Assembly (NCBI GenBank): GCA_009919005.1 | Contig: RGCW01000004.1 | Location: forward strand, 1 to 50,984 | DNA: 50,984 nucleotides | Direction: 5' to 3' | Source of the DNA: Candidatus Aquidulcis sp. | GTDB taxonomy: Bacteria; Chloroflexota; Limnocylindria; Limnocylindrales; Limnocylindraceae | Shown here: in pieces, positions 17,892 to 25,987 of the stretch | Position numbering within the stretch: the stretch's first letter is position 1 | Layout of the letters: every line of letters begins with the position of its first letter | The notes under the pieces: model-generated | What the model was told of the DNA's origin: nothing | The model's database searches: none | The model's input: the letters and a program-made list of their open reading frames with translations, nothing else | Made by a program: the position numbers and the translations under genes

Positions 17892-19422
17892 TGCAGCGTG
17901 TCCCGTCTGCTGGCAGGGTCCCACTGACGAGGAAGGTGATCGCGGCGTCGTCGATGCAGGCACTCTTCCCGCCGACGCCGGTATGCCCCTCCCCCACATA
18001 GGTGAGGAGTGACGCACTCTCCAGTAGGTTCGCCATGCGCTCGGCCCAGGTGTATGGGGTCGCAGGATCACCCGTCGTTCCAACGACCATGATCGGTGCG
18101 GCTCCCGCACCATTGATGGGCTTCGGCAAAGGATCGGCACTCTTGTATGGCCATACGCCACAGAGGAGGCCACCAGAGGCCTGTCCCGCGGCAAAGTCTG
18201 GGGCACGATCAACAAACTTTTCATAGATCGCTTTGTACCGAGCGATCGACGGTGTCGTCGGCGAATCGATGCAGCTGATCGCGGGGAAGGCCTCCATGAT
18301 GTTGGACTTGTAGGAGCCGTCTTCGCTGCGGTCGTTGTAAGCATCGGCCAAAAGGCTCAGCAGGTAACCGTCACCCTCGCTCGCCCCAGCGAGGCCCTGA
18401 ACGGCGTAATCCCAATAGTCACGGTTGTAGAGCGTCATGATCACGCCCGTCCAGGCCAGTGTGGAGTTCAGCGAGCGCCCGTCCTGGAGCTCAAGCGGTC
18501 GATCATCAAGTCGATTCATGAGTGCATCAAACGCTTTGCGAGACGATCCGCCGCCGAACGGACAGGCAGAATCAGCGTCACACCAGGCGAAGAGTCGATT
18601 GAGTGCACCTTGAAGCGAGACCCCTTGTTCGCCGTATTCGGATTCGTCGGTGGGGGCCATATCGACGGCGCCGTCGAGAATGAGGTGACCCGTTGAGGCG
18701 GGGAAGAGGGTAGCGAATACGGCACCGAGCGCGGTGCCATAGCTGAAGCCGAGGTAGTCGAGCTTTGCGACTCCGAGCCCAACGCGAATGCTCTCCATAT
18801 CCCGGGCAGAAGCTGTGGTGCCGATGTAGGCGAGCAGGTCGCCAGAGCCCGCCTTGCACTTATCGGCAAACCATTGCGCGTCATTTAGAGCGGCGGTCCA
18901 ATCTTTTGTGGTTGGACGATCTGGAATTCCTGGCGTAGCGGCCCAGTCATCCATCTCAATGTCACTCAAGCAGTTGACTGGGGCACTGCGATTGACGCCG
19001 CGAGGATCCCAGGCCACCAGGTCAAACCGATTGCCGATCTCAGCGGGAACGACACCGCGCCCCGACTCGGCGAGGATGTTGATACCAGAGGCGCCAGGGC
19101 CGCCGAAGTTCAACAGGAGTGGCCCAACCTTATTCGCCTGGTCAGCGGCAGGAAGTAGGGCAACGGCGAGTTCAATCGTTGGACCATCGGGCGTTAGATA
19201 GTCACGAGGGACGGTAATGGTGGCGCAGAGGAGTTCTGGATTGCCACCCGTTACGGGGTCCGTGACAGGACAACTCTTCCAATCGATCGTTCCAGTGGGA
19301 ACAAAGCTCGCCGTCGGACTTGGTGATGTGATCGTCATGTCGCCACCACATGCCGCGACGGCCAACGTGGCGGCGAGGAGCATTGCCGTGAGACGTCGCC
19401 CTCGACCGAAGCCAGTGCCCAC
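17884..19422 (-). CDS. Secreted alpha/beta hydrolase, tripeptidyl-aminopeptidase-like lipoprotein
   Basis: A 512-residue protein. It has a lipoprotein signal (LAATLAVAAC with Cys near residue 26), so it is anchored outside the membrane. The fold is alpha/beta hydrolase with the proline iminopeptidase-like C-terminal TAP domain. Catalytic parts are nucleophile elbow GFSYGT, Asp in TTGDPATP and His in GEGHTG; the oxyanion region is NFGGPGASG. Streptomyces SlpD/SlpE/Tap proteins of this kind release tripeptides from peptides; in other bacteria the same fold cleaves esters. Together with the peptide ABC operon it may provide peptides. The GTG start follows GAGGAGG. Confidence 0.9.
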   Translation of the reverse strand: MGTGFGRGRRLTAMLLAATLAVAACGGDMTITSPSPTASFVPTGTIDWKSCPVTDPVTGGNPELLCATITVPRDYLTPDGPTIELAVALLPAADQANKVGPLLLNFGGPGASGINILAESGRGVVPAEIGNRFDLVAWDPRGVNRSAPVNCLSDIEMDDWAATPGIPDRPTTKDWTAALNDAQWFADKCKAGSGDLLAYIGTTASARDMESIRVGLGVAKLDYLGFSYGTALGAVFATLFPASTGHLILDGAVDMAPTDESEYGEQGVSLQGALNRLFAWCDADSACPFGGGSSRKAFDALMNRLDDRPLELQDGRSLNSTLAWTGVIMTLYNRDYWDYAVQGLAGASEGDGYLLSLLADAYNDRSEDGSYKSNIMEAFPAISCIDSPTTPSIARYKAIYEKFVDRAPDFAAGQASGGLLCGVWPYKSADPLPKPINGAGAAPIMVVGTTGDPATPYTWAERMANLLESASLLTYVGEGHTGVGGKSACIDDAAITFLVSGTLPADGTRCND

Positions 19423-19451
19423 AGGTGCCTCCTCAGCGCTCGTGTGAATGT

Positions 19452-19486
19452 GAACGCCCCAGCCGCCAGAGGCGACCAGGGCGTTC
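19452..19486 (-). terminator. Stem-loop after nrdJ
   Basis: GAACGCCC at 19452-19459 pairs with GGGCGTTC at 19479-19486 and an inner 6-bp stem GCCGCC/GGCGAC with a 3-base loop pairs in register. It lies 20-60 bases after the nrdJ stop and before the hydrolase start, so it is a reasonable terminator for nrdJ. There is no poly-U tract on the minus strand, so it may act as a processing or Rho-related site instead. Confidence 0.55.
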
Positions 19487-19507
19487 AGTGTTCGGTGTTC
19501 TCTCTGA

Positions 19508-22432
19508 TCAGCTGCAGCCGCTGGTGGTGCCGCAGGTCATGCACTTGTAGCAGGCTGCGTTGCGCACCATGATCGCGCCGCACTCCGTGCACGCTGGTGC
19601 ATCGGACTGATTCTGGAAGCCGACCCCCGCGACCGCCAGCACGCCACCCGTTGCCGCGGGTGCGGCTGCGGCAGCAACTGGCGCTGGGGTGGAGACCGCC
19701 ACAGGAGCCGAGACGGTCCCCGTTGCGCTGCCGCCCTTGCCACAGGTGCAGTTTGGTCCGCATGACTCCACCGCACCCACGCGAACCGTGGCTGGGAGGG
19801 CGCCGAGGACCGGGCCGCCGTCGGTGCGCTCCTGTAGCCCGAGGATCTCGCGATCGCCGGCTGGCAGGAAGCGGCTACCGAGGTACCGGAAGACGTAGTC
19901 CACGATCGACTTCGCCAGCGGGATCTCGGCATTGCCGGTGAAGCCGCTTGGCTCAAATCGCACGTGGGCAAACTTGTTGACCAGGTCACGCAGCGGTACG
20001 CCGTATTGCAACGCCACACTGACCGAGGTCGCGAAGCTGTCGACGAGGCCGCTCACGGTGGAGCCCTCCTTCGCCATCTTCAAGAAGATCTCGCCTGGCT
20101 GGCCGTCCTCATAGAGACCGACCGTCAGGTAGCCCTCCTGGCCACCGATCTCAAACCGATGGGTGATCGCGGTGCGCTCCTTTGGCAGGCGTCGTCGTGC
20201 GGCGCCAGCACCCGGCAGGAAGGAGGTCACTACTTCGGCGGTTGCCGACTCATCCTTCTTCTTGCTGGTGTTGAGCGGCTGCGAGCGCTTCGAGCCGTCG
20301 CGATAGATCGCGATGGCCTTGAGCCCAAGCTTCCAGCCCTGCAGATAGACGCTCTCGATCTCTTCGGCGGTGGCAGCCTCAGGCATGTTCACCGTCTTGG
20401 AGATTGCTCCGGAGAGGAACGGCTGCGTCGCCGCCATCATTCGCACGTGGCCCATGTAATGGATGGAGCGCTGGCCGTTCTTGGCCTTGAAGGCGCAGTC
20501 GAATACCGAGAGGTGCTCGTCCTTGAGGCCTGGGGCACCCTCGATCGTCTCCTGCTCGTCGATGTACTTGAGGATCGCGGCGACCTGCTCGGCGTTGTAG
20601 CCGAGCTTGGCGAGCGCCTCTGGGACCGTCTGGTTGACGATCTTCAAGAAGCCTTCGCCCACGAGCTTCTTGTACTTGATCAGGGCGATGTCTGGCTCGA
20701 TGCCGGTCGTATCGCAGTCCATCATGAACGCGATCGTTCCCGTTGGTGCCAGCACCGTAACCTGAGCGTTGCGGAAGCCATGCTTGGTGCCGAGGTCAAG
20801 AGCTCGGTCCCATGCATCCGTCGCAGCCTTGGCCAGATCCTTCGGCAGCGTTGCCGTGGGGATCTGGTATGCAGCGTCACGGTGCTTACCAATCACGCGA
20901 AGGAATGGCTTCTCGTTCTTCTTGTACTCAATGAACGGGCCGCCATGCGCAGCTGCCGTTTCGGCGGACTGCACGTAGGCCTCGCCAGTCATGATCGAGG
21001 TGATCGCAGCGGCGAACGCCCGACCCTCATCCGAGTCGTAGGCGAGGCCACGGCTCATCAAGAGCGCGCCGAGATTGGCGTAGCCGAGTCCGAGCGGGCG
21101 GAACCGGTGGCTGTTCTCGTCGATCTTCGGCGTTGGATACGACGAGTTGTCCACGAGGATCTCCTGCGCCAGCAGGGTGAGCCGCGAGGCGTACTTGAAC
21201 GACTCCACGTCAAACTCGCCATCCGGTCGCACGAACTTCATGAGGTTCAGTGAGGCCAGGTTGCAGGCGGTGTCATTGAGGAACATGTACTCCGAGCACG
21301 GGTTTGACGCGTAGATGCGGTCCGTGTTCGACGACGTGTGCCAGTCATTGATCGCCGTGTCGTACTGAATGCCAGGATCGCCACAGACCCACGCCGCCTC
21401 TGCCATTTTTCGGAAGAGGTCGCGAGCCTTGAGCGTCTCCACAGGCTCTCCGGTGACGACCGCGCGGGTCTGCCACGTCCCGTCGCTTTCGACTGCGTGC
21501 ATGAACTCATCATTCACGCGCACTGAGTGATTCCCGTTCTGGAAGAAGATCGAGCCGTAGGCCTCGCCGGTGAAGCTGGCGTCGTAACCAGCCTCAATGA
21601 GTGCCCAGGCCTTCTTCTCTTCGCTCACTTTGGAATCGATGAACTGCTCGATGTCTGGGTGCTGCACATCGAGGATCACCATCTTTGCTGCGCGTCGCGT
21701 CTTGCCTCCAGACTTCACAACGCCAGCGAAGGCGTCAAAGCCTTTCATGAAGGAGACAGGGCCAGATGCGGTGCCGCCACCGCTCATCTTCTCTTTCGCG
21801 CTGCGGATTGGTGACAGGTTTGACCCTGCCCCCGAACCAAACTTGAAGAGCATCGCCTCCGTCTTCGCCAGGTCCATGATTGAAGACATCGAATCCTGCA
21901 CACCATTGATGAAGCAGGCCGAGCACTGCGGGCGCTTCTCAACGCCAACGTTGAACCACACTGGTGAATTGAAGGCCATCTTCTGGTTGACGAGCAGGTG
22001 GGTGAGCTCGGCAATGAAGGCGGCGCGATCCTCATCAGATTTGAAGTACTGCTGCTGTTCTGCCCATGCATCAATCTGACCGGCTACACGACCGATCAAC
22101 TGACGGACACTCGTCTCTCGCTCTGGAGTTCCGATGTGGCCACGGAAATACTTGGAGACAACAACATTTGTGGCGAGCTGGGACCAGGAGGCGGGCACCT
22201 CGACGTCCTTCTGCTCGAAGACACTCTTGCCACTCTCATTACCGATGGATGCGGTGCGGGTCTCCCACTGGATCTCGTCATAGGGGTGCACGCCGGCGGT
22301 GGTCCAGCGTCGTTCCCACGAGAGGCCTTTCGCCCCTTTGCCGTCAAAGCTCAGCGGTGGCAGTGGCTGGGCCGTTGCCTTCTCGTTCGTTGCTGTTGTT
22401 GTCGCTTTCCGTGCGTCGACTAAGCCCGCCAT
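19508..22432 (-). CDS. nrdJ: Adenosylcobalamin-dependent ribonucleotide reductase (class II)
   Basis: A 974-residue enzyme that reduces ribonucleotides to deoxyribonucleotides using a cobalamin-generated thiyl radical. Signature parts are FNSPVWFNVG near residue 145, the redox cysteine segment CSACFINGVQDSM, FGSGAGSNLSPIRS, and the NPCSEYMFLND loop with the radical cysteine and glutamate; PTGTIAFMMDCDTTGIEPD and the finger loop follow. The last ~50 residues form a zinc-ribbon-like tail with two CxxC pairs (PACTECG and ACYKCMTCG). Such a tail is common in large NrdJ proteins. ATG 22432 is chosen because AGGGAGA precedes it; the upstream ATG 22489 adds no family sequence. NrdR boxes lie about 140 bases upstream. 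Confidence 0.96.
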   Translation of the reverse strand: MAGLVDARKATTTATNEKATAQPLPPLSFDGKGAKGLSWERRWTTAGVHPYDEIQWETRTASIGNESGKSVFEQKDVEVPASWSQLATNVVVSKYFRGHIGTPERETSVRQLIGRVAGQIDAWAEQQQYFKSDEDRAAFIAELTHLLVNQKMAFNSPVWFNVGVEKRPQCSACFINGVQDSMSSIMDLAKTEAMLFKFGSGAGSNLSPIRSAKEKMSGGGTASGPVSFMKGFDAFAGVVKSGGKTRRAAKMVILDVQHPDIEQFIDSKVSEEKKAWALIEAGYDASFTGEAYGSIFFQNGNHSVRVNDEFMHAVESDGTWQTRAVVTGEPVETLKARDLFRKMAEAAWVCGDPGIQYDTAINDWHTSSNTDRIYASNPCSEYMFLNDTACNLASLNLMKFVRPDGEFDVESFKYASRLTLLAQEILVDNSSYPTPKIDENSHRFRPLGLGYANLGALLMSRGLAYDSDEGRAFAAAITSIMTGEAYVQSAETAAAHGGPFIEYKKNEKPFLRVIGKHRDAAYQIPTATLPKDLAKAATDAWDRALDLGTKHGFRNAQVTVLAPTGTIAFMMDCDTTGIEPDIALIKYKKLVGEGFLKIVNQTVPEALAKLGYNAEQVAAILKYIDEQETIEGAPGLKDEHLSVFDCAFKAKNGQRSIHYMGHVRMMAATQPFLSGAISKTVNMPEAATAEEIESVYLQGWKLGLKAIAIYRDGSKRSQPLNTSKKKDESATAEVVTSFLPGAGAARRRLPKERTAITHRFEIGGQEGYLTVGLYEDGQPGEIFLKMAKEGSTVSGLVDSFATSVSVALQYGVPLRDLVNKFAHVRFEPSGFTGNAEIPLAKSIVDYVFRYLGSRFLPAGDREILGLQERTDGGPVLGALPATVRVGAVESCGPNCTCGKGGSATGTVSAPVAVSTPAPVAAAAAPAATGGVLAVAGVGFQNQSDAPACTECGAIMVRNAACYKCMTCGTTSGCS

Positions 22433-22570
22433 GTCGCTCTCCCTCTTCTGCCTCGAGTCGTGAGGCCCACCATCTCTGATCCCAATCAACGAATGGGCAC
22501 GCAGAGCCCCTGCCGTGTAGCAGCGGGAGACGAATCCTATGCTCCCCGAGGTGCCTCGTCAATCCCTCAA

Positions 22571-22619
22571 CCACAACATATGGTGGTGTAACAGACAACT
22601 GTTACCGCACATGTTGTGG
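22571..22619 (-). promoter_or_regulatory. Two NrdR-box-like sites upstream of nrdJ
   Basis: Two 16-bp sites match the NrdR consensus (about ACACWATATNTTGTGT). Read on the minus strand the first, 22571-22586, is CCACCATATGTTGTGG; the second, on the plus strand at 22604-22619, is ACCGCACATGTTGTGG. Their centres are 33 bp apart, close to three helical turns, as seen for NrdR boxes elsewhere. A 7-bp palindrome GTAACAG/CTGTTAC lies between them. NrdR is a dATP/ATP-sensing repressor of ribonucleotide reductase genes. The first site matches better than the second. Confidence 0.7.
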
Positions 22620-22640
22620 TTTGGAGACATTCTGCCTTTG

Positions 22641-23480
22641 TTACATGGTGAGACGAGCAGGTCGACCCTGCCAGCCGCGCTGGCTTCGCGCGTGGAGATA
22701 GACGGCATATACGAGCCAGGTCGCTAGGGCCGACGTCTCCTTCGGATCCCAGCCCCAGTACCGGCTCCAGGCGATCGAGGCCCAGATCGAACCGAGGATC
22801 AGCATTCCTGCGAAGAGCGGGAACGCCACGGATACGGCGCGAAAGGCGACGAGGTCCAGGCGCTTTGCAGGGGGTAGCCAACGGAATCGATCAGTGTCGC
22901 CCTGCATGAGGTAGGCGACGCCCGCTGCGAAGGCGAAGGCGAAGATGCCGTAGCTCAACATCGCCATGCCAACGTGAATCGTGAGGAGCAGCGGATGTTG
23001 AAGTGCCGGCACAAGATCCACAACGGCATTCGGCAGCGTTGTGGAGTACGCGAGTAGGGCGAGGGCAACTCCGTAGGCGATGGCGCTCAACGCTGGGAGG
23101 CGGCGCTGTCGATCGAAGAGGATCGCGGCGGCACAGATCCCGAATGCGAATGAGACGGTGAACTCATAGAGGTTTCCCCACGGTCCGCGTCCAACAACAA
23201 TCGCTCGCGTGATCAGCGCGATGCCGAGAGAACTCGTCGCAACGATCGCGAGCGCACCGCTGATGGCGCTTAGCGGGCTTGATGACTCTGCATCAGTCGG
23301 CGCGCCGCCATCAAGGTGGACCGCAAGGTTGCCGCGAAGCGCTGAAGAGCTTGGCGCCAGGCGCGGGGTCAGGAGTCGATCACCTTGGGCGACGAGGACG
23401 AGGTGGGCGACGACAAGGGCGAAGGCGCCGACGAGTGCGAGTCCGCCAACAACGACGAGGTAGAACGAGAGGGTAGCCAC
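22641..23480 (-). CDS. ccsB: CcsB-type cytochrome c biogenesis protein (C-terminally short)
   Basis: A 279-residue membrane protein of system II cytochrome c assembly, which delivers haem to apocytochrome on the outer face of the membrane. The tryptophan-rich haem motif WGWDPKETSA is present near residue 245, followed by ATWLVYAVYLHAR. Several hydrophobic segments precede it, including one containing HPLLLTIHVGMAMLSYG with conserved histidines. Unlike the family, the protein ends RPARLTM shortly after this motif; the usual final helix ending in a conserved GxHSY-like segment is missing and no continuation is seen in another frame. The GTG start is adjacent to the stop of the upstream zinc-ribbon gene. 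The nrdJ control region begins just after its stop. Confidence 0.85.
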   Translation of the reverse strand: MATLSFYLVVVGGLALVGAFALVVAHLVLVAQGDRLLTPRLAPSSSALRGNLAVHLDGGAPTDAESSSPLSAISGALAIVATSSLGIALITRAIVVGRGPWGNLYEFTVSFAFGICAAAILFDRQRRLPALSAIAYGVALALLAYSTTLPNAVVDLVPALQHPLLLTIHVGMAMLSYGIFAFAFAAGVAYLMQGDTDRFRWLPPAKRLDLVAFRAVSVAFPLFAGMLILGSIWASIAWSRYWGWDPKETSALATWLVYAVYLHARSQRGWQGRPARLTM

Positions 23481-23960
23481 TTATGCGCGCGCGGCACCGC
23501 CCGGTGGCGGAGGCGCTGGTGGCCCTACGCGGATCGGCGTACGGGCTCGTAGCTCAAGGCCGCAGGCGTCGCAGGCGCTTCGCTCGGCCAGGCGCACCGC
23601 GAGGCAGTTTGGACAGGCGATGAGCAGGGGTTCGCCTGCGAGTGAGCGCGTGCTGCCGCTGGGGTAGATGGCGGACTCAGCCGTTGAGTACGGGCGACCT
23701 GGGGGGAAGTGTGGTCGTCCATCAGCGCCCAGTGGCGCTGCGGTTGGAGCGGCCGCACCAAGTGTCAGCCGCGGCCCTGGTTTGGTGATGCCCAGCAGGG
23801 TCCAGATCCCGCCCGTTGATACCAGCCACAGCACCACCACTGGCGCGACGAAGAGGGGGAGCAGGCGAATCAGCGCCGCCCAATCTGGCGTCACGAGCGC
23901 GGGAACGATCGTGCTCAGCCAGGTGAAGAGGTCAGCGATGCGCGCGGCGATCTCACTCAT
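23481..23960 (-). CDS. Membrane-anchored zinc-ribbon protein near ccsB
   Basis: A 159-residue protein. Residues ~33-58 form one hydrophobic segment (LLPLFVAPVVVLWLVSTGG). A polar, Ala/Pro/Gly-rich middle leads to a CxxC...CxxC zinc-ribbon near residue 113 (CPNCLAVRLAERSACDACG). The tail is proline-rich. I do not recognise a family. It directly abuts ccsB (TAA followed by GTG), so it is likely in the same operon and could help c-type cytochrome or envelope assembly, but nothing in its sequence proves that. The zinc-ribbon type and a single anchor suggest a cytosolic metal-binding domain tethered to the membrane. Confidence 0.75.
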   Translation of the reverse strand: MSEIAARIADLFTWLSTIVPALVTPDWAALIRLLPLFVAPVVVLWLVSTGGIWTLLGITKPGPRLTLGAAAPTAAPLGADGRPHFPPGRPYSTAESAIYPSGSTRSLAGEPLLIACPNCLAVRLAERSACDACGLELRARTPIRVGPPAPPPPGGAARA

Positions 23961-23969
23961 ATGTGGATC

Positions 23970-24473
23970 CTAGCGGGGGCGAGGCGGACGCGTCGCTGGA
24001 CCGCGTTTCTTGGTTGCGCCTCGGCCTGGTCGCCACCGCCGATCCTCGTCACTGGCTAGATCTCGGTGAGCGGTAGGTCGCGGTCCTGTCCCACCGATGC
24101 TTGGTGGACGTACCCCCGTGCCCGCAACTGGGTGGCGAGGTCCAGCGCCAATTGCCTCGCGGAAGTGACTGGCGGTCACCACGGATACCCCACGGGCCCG
24201 ACAGCGTGCAGCGAGATCTCGGTCGTCGGTGATGACGACGATGCGGTCGGCGGTCGCCGGGTCTGGTGTGCCGATAGCCGCAACGATCTGGTCGTCGGCC
24301 GAGCGGGCACCCCCGTCGCGGAAGACCTCGATCACCACGCCAACTGCGATGACGCGGCGGAGTGCGGCCTCAAGGGAGTTGAGGCGACCGACGTCTCGCC
24401 CTCCGATCAGGTTGTTGCCGTCCACCAGCAGGCGCTTCGCATGGCGGAGGGTGACGCGTTCCTGCTCTACCAT
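23970..24473 (-). CDS. NYN/PIN-like ribonuclease domain protein (YacP-like)
   Basis: A 167-residue protein of the NYN (YacP-like) group, a PIN-fold RNase family. Acidic positions that would bind metal are seen in LLVDGNNLIG, the RSADDQIV segment and VVITDDRDLAARC. Rae1/YacP of Bacillus is a ribosome-associated mRNA endonuclease of this family. The C-terminal ~55 residues are basic and Gly/Pro/Arg-rich (WRPGRGATKKRGPATRPPR), fitting RNA binding. Start ATG 24473 has AGGAG ten bases upstream. It is divergent from the HAD gene, with only six bases between the two starts. Confidence 0.85.
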   Translation of the reverse strand: MVEQERVTLRHAKRLLVDGNNLIGGRDVGRLNSLEAALRRVIAVGVVIEVFRDGGARSADDQIVAAIGTPDPATADRIVVITDDRDLAARCRARGVSVVTASHFREAIGAGPRHPVAGTGVRPPSIGGTGPRPTAHRDLASDEDRRWRPGRGATKKRGPATRPPRPR

Positions 24474-24479
24474 CGCCTC

Positions 24480-25322
24480 ATGCTCCTTTGTGTTGATCTC
24501 GACGGGGTGGTGTATCGCGGCAGTGAGCCGGTTCCTGGCGTAGGACCACTCCTCACGGAGCGCGTCGCGAACGGCGACCGCGTGATCTATGTCACCAACA
24601 ACAGCTTCCTGCGTCGTGTTGAGTATCGCTCACGCATTGAAGCGTGTGGTGCACCACTCGCCGAAAATGGCATCGTCACTGCCGCCTCAGCCGTGGCGCA
24701 GCAACTGTTGGATCAAGGGTTCCGCCACATCTTGGTCTATGGGGCCGAGGGCCTCGCCGCCGAGCTGCGCGACGCCGGCCTCGACGCGTGTCGAACCGCC
24801 GAGTTCGACGGCCCTGAGTCACTCTCTCACTGGGGGGTTGATGCTGTAACCGTCGGGCTCGATCGTGAAGCGGACTGGCACGACCTTGCCATCGCCACTG
24901 ACGCGGTCCGCGCCGGGGCGCCGCTGATCGTCCCGAATCGCGATGCCAACTATCCAGACCCGGGTCGGCTGGTTCCAGGGACCGGAGCTGCGGTGGCCGC
25001 GCTTGAGGCAGCCACTGGGGTGCGTGCGATGGCAATCGGAAAGCCAGAGCCCACCCTCTTACTGCAGGCGGCGTCAATCGACGGGAGTGACGTTCGCGAT
25101 GCGATCATGATTGGCGACTCGCCGGCAACGGATATCGCCGCCGCAAACGCGGCGGGATGTCGATCGATCCTGCTCATGACGGGCGTCGGCGCGGGCGTTG
25201 GCGCGATGGCGATTGCGGACCTGCCTGCAGCGCAGCGACCGACATGGACGGCACGAACGGCCGCGGAGATGGGCGAGATCTTGATGGCCGTTACCGCGGA
25301 TGGAGCGACGAGTGGCAACTAG
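24480..25322 (+). CDS. HAD-IIA phosphatase (NagD/PGP-like)
   Basis: A 280-residue haloacid-dehalogenase-like phosphatase. Motif I is DLDGVVYRG at residues ~6-14, motif II VTNNS near 39, motif III lysine in IGKPEP, and motif IV GDSPATDI; these match the HAD-IIA group with a C2 cap between motifs II and III. Family members dephosphorylate UMP, 4-nitrophenyl phosphate, pyridoxal phosphate or phosphoglycolate, so the substrate is undetermined. Start ATG 24480 lacks an obvious ribosome binding site, and the transcript may be leaderless because the divergent NYN gene begins 6 bases away. It overlaps the arrestin-like gene at its 3' end. Confidence 0.88.
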   Translation: MLLCVDLDGVVYRGSEPVPGVGPLLTERVANGDRVIYVTNNSFLRRVEYRSRIEACGAPLAENGIVTAASAVAQQLLDQGFRHILVYGAEGLAAELRDAGLDACRTAEFDGPESLSHWGVDAVTVGLDREADWHDLAIATDAVRAGAPLIVPNRDANYPDPGRLVPGTGAAVAALEAATGVRAMAIGKPEPTLLLQAASIDGSDVRDAIMIGDSPATDIAAANAAGCRSILLMTGVGAGVGAMAIADLPAAQRPTWTARTAAEMGEILMAVTADGATSGN

Positions 25323-25653
25323 CTACCTCAACCTGTGGCGAGAGGCGGGGCACGATCGTCAGCCCGGGAAGACGGGGTCGCTCCCAGCACCTCTCGATCG
25401 CCTTAACGGCGAGGCGCTTGCGGCGCGCAATGGCGCCCACCCGCTGGCCTTCTTGACCCCTACCGATCTGCTGACGCCAAGCACCGATGCCATCTCCGGA
25501 TCCATCACGGTAAAGCCGGGGAGCGTCGTTGGCGGTGAGGTCCATGCGACGCTTCGCATCCGCGCGTTGAAGGAGGTCGCTGCTCGTGGGACGCGCGTTG
25601 CCGTCAAAGGGTATCTCCTTTGGCCCCTCCGCCATGATGGGCGCCTGGACTGA
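25312..25653 (+). CDS. Arrestin-like domain protein, N-terminal half (frame-split)
   Basis: A 113-residue reading frame starting at GTG 25312 (GGAG six bases upstream), inside the end of the HAD gene; ATG 25300 is an alternative start. From about residue 63 the text DAISGSITVKPGSVVGGEVH followed by LRIRALKEVAARGTRVAVKG has the alternating beta pattern of arrestin/Spo0M-like domains. The frame stops at TGA 25651-25653 just after GYLLWPLRHDGRLD, in the middle of what should be a beta sandwich, while the +1 frame continues with the matching C-terminal half. It therefore looks like one gene broken by a single-base shift, a sequencing error, or a +1 recoding event. Confidence 0.6.
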   Translation: MATSYLNLWREAGHDRQPGKTGSLPAPLDRLNGEALAARNGAHPLAFLTPTDLLTPSTDAISGSITVKPGSVVGGEVHATLRIRALKEVAARGTRVAVKGYLLWPLRHDGRLD

Positions 25654-25987
25654 AGGAGAGGTCACTCTTGATGTCGACCCGGCACCGCCAATCGCTCCTG
25701 GAGGACACCTACGCGTCAACGTTCATTGGCCGAGCGCTGCAGGTGGACGCGGCGCACGGGTTGAGCTCTACGCTGACCTGAAGGCTGCACCGCCGGTGCG
25801 CATCGCGTTCACAGAGCTACCAACCAGCGAGCTCGCACACGGGAGTCTGGTCACGCTCGAAGTTCCGCATGACGTGCCACCGGTATTTGATGGGGCGGGC
25901 CTCTCGCTGCGCTATCGCATTCGGGCCCTCATTGATCGACCGCTGCGCAGCGATCTCGCAGCGGAGCGGAACGTGGTGATCGGCTAA
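25586..25987 (+). CDS. Arrestin-like domain protein, C-terminal half (frame-split)
   Basis: A reading frame in +1 relation to the preceding half, overlapping it by 68 bases. The meaningful part starts at about 25655 (EGEVTLDV), not at the formal GTG 25586. It continues with APGGHLRVNVHWPSA, TLEVPHDVPPVF and ends RYRIRALIDRPLRSDLAAER, a segment typical of the last strands of arrestin-like proteins (gene-side pattern: an inward Y-x-[LI]-x-A-x-[LI]-D-x-P). An alternative is a separately translated second protein, but an upstream ribosome binding site (AAGGAGAG) has no suitable start codon at a good distance in this frame. It overlaps the LysE gene convergently by 4 bases. Confidence 0.55.
   Translation: MGRALPSKGISFGPSAMMGAWTEGEVTLDVDPAPPIAPGGHLRVNVHWPSAAGGRGARVELYADLKAAPPVRIAFTELPTSELAHGSLVTLEVPHDVPPVFDGAGLSLRYRIRALIDRPLRSDLAAERNVVIG

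Noticed and set aside
19964-21253. Long plus-strand reading frame within nrdJ
   Set aside because: Antisense of conserved NrdJ sequence; open only because of GC-rich codon usage.
22433-22640. B12 riboswitch upstream of nrdJ
   Set aside because: Only about 210 bases are available, and no B12 box (AGYCAGGAGACCUGCC-like) is seen; NrdR boxes explain the palindromes better.
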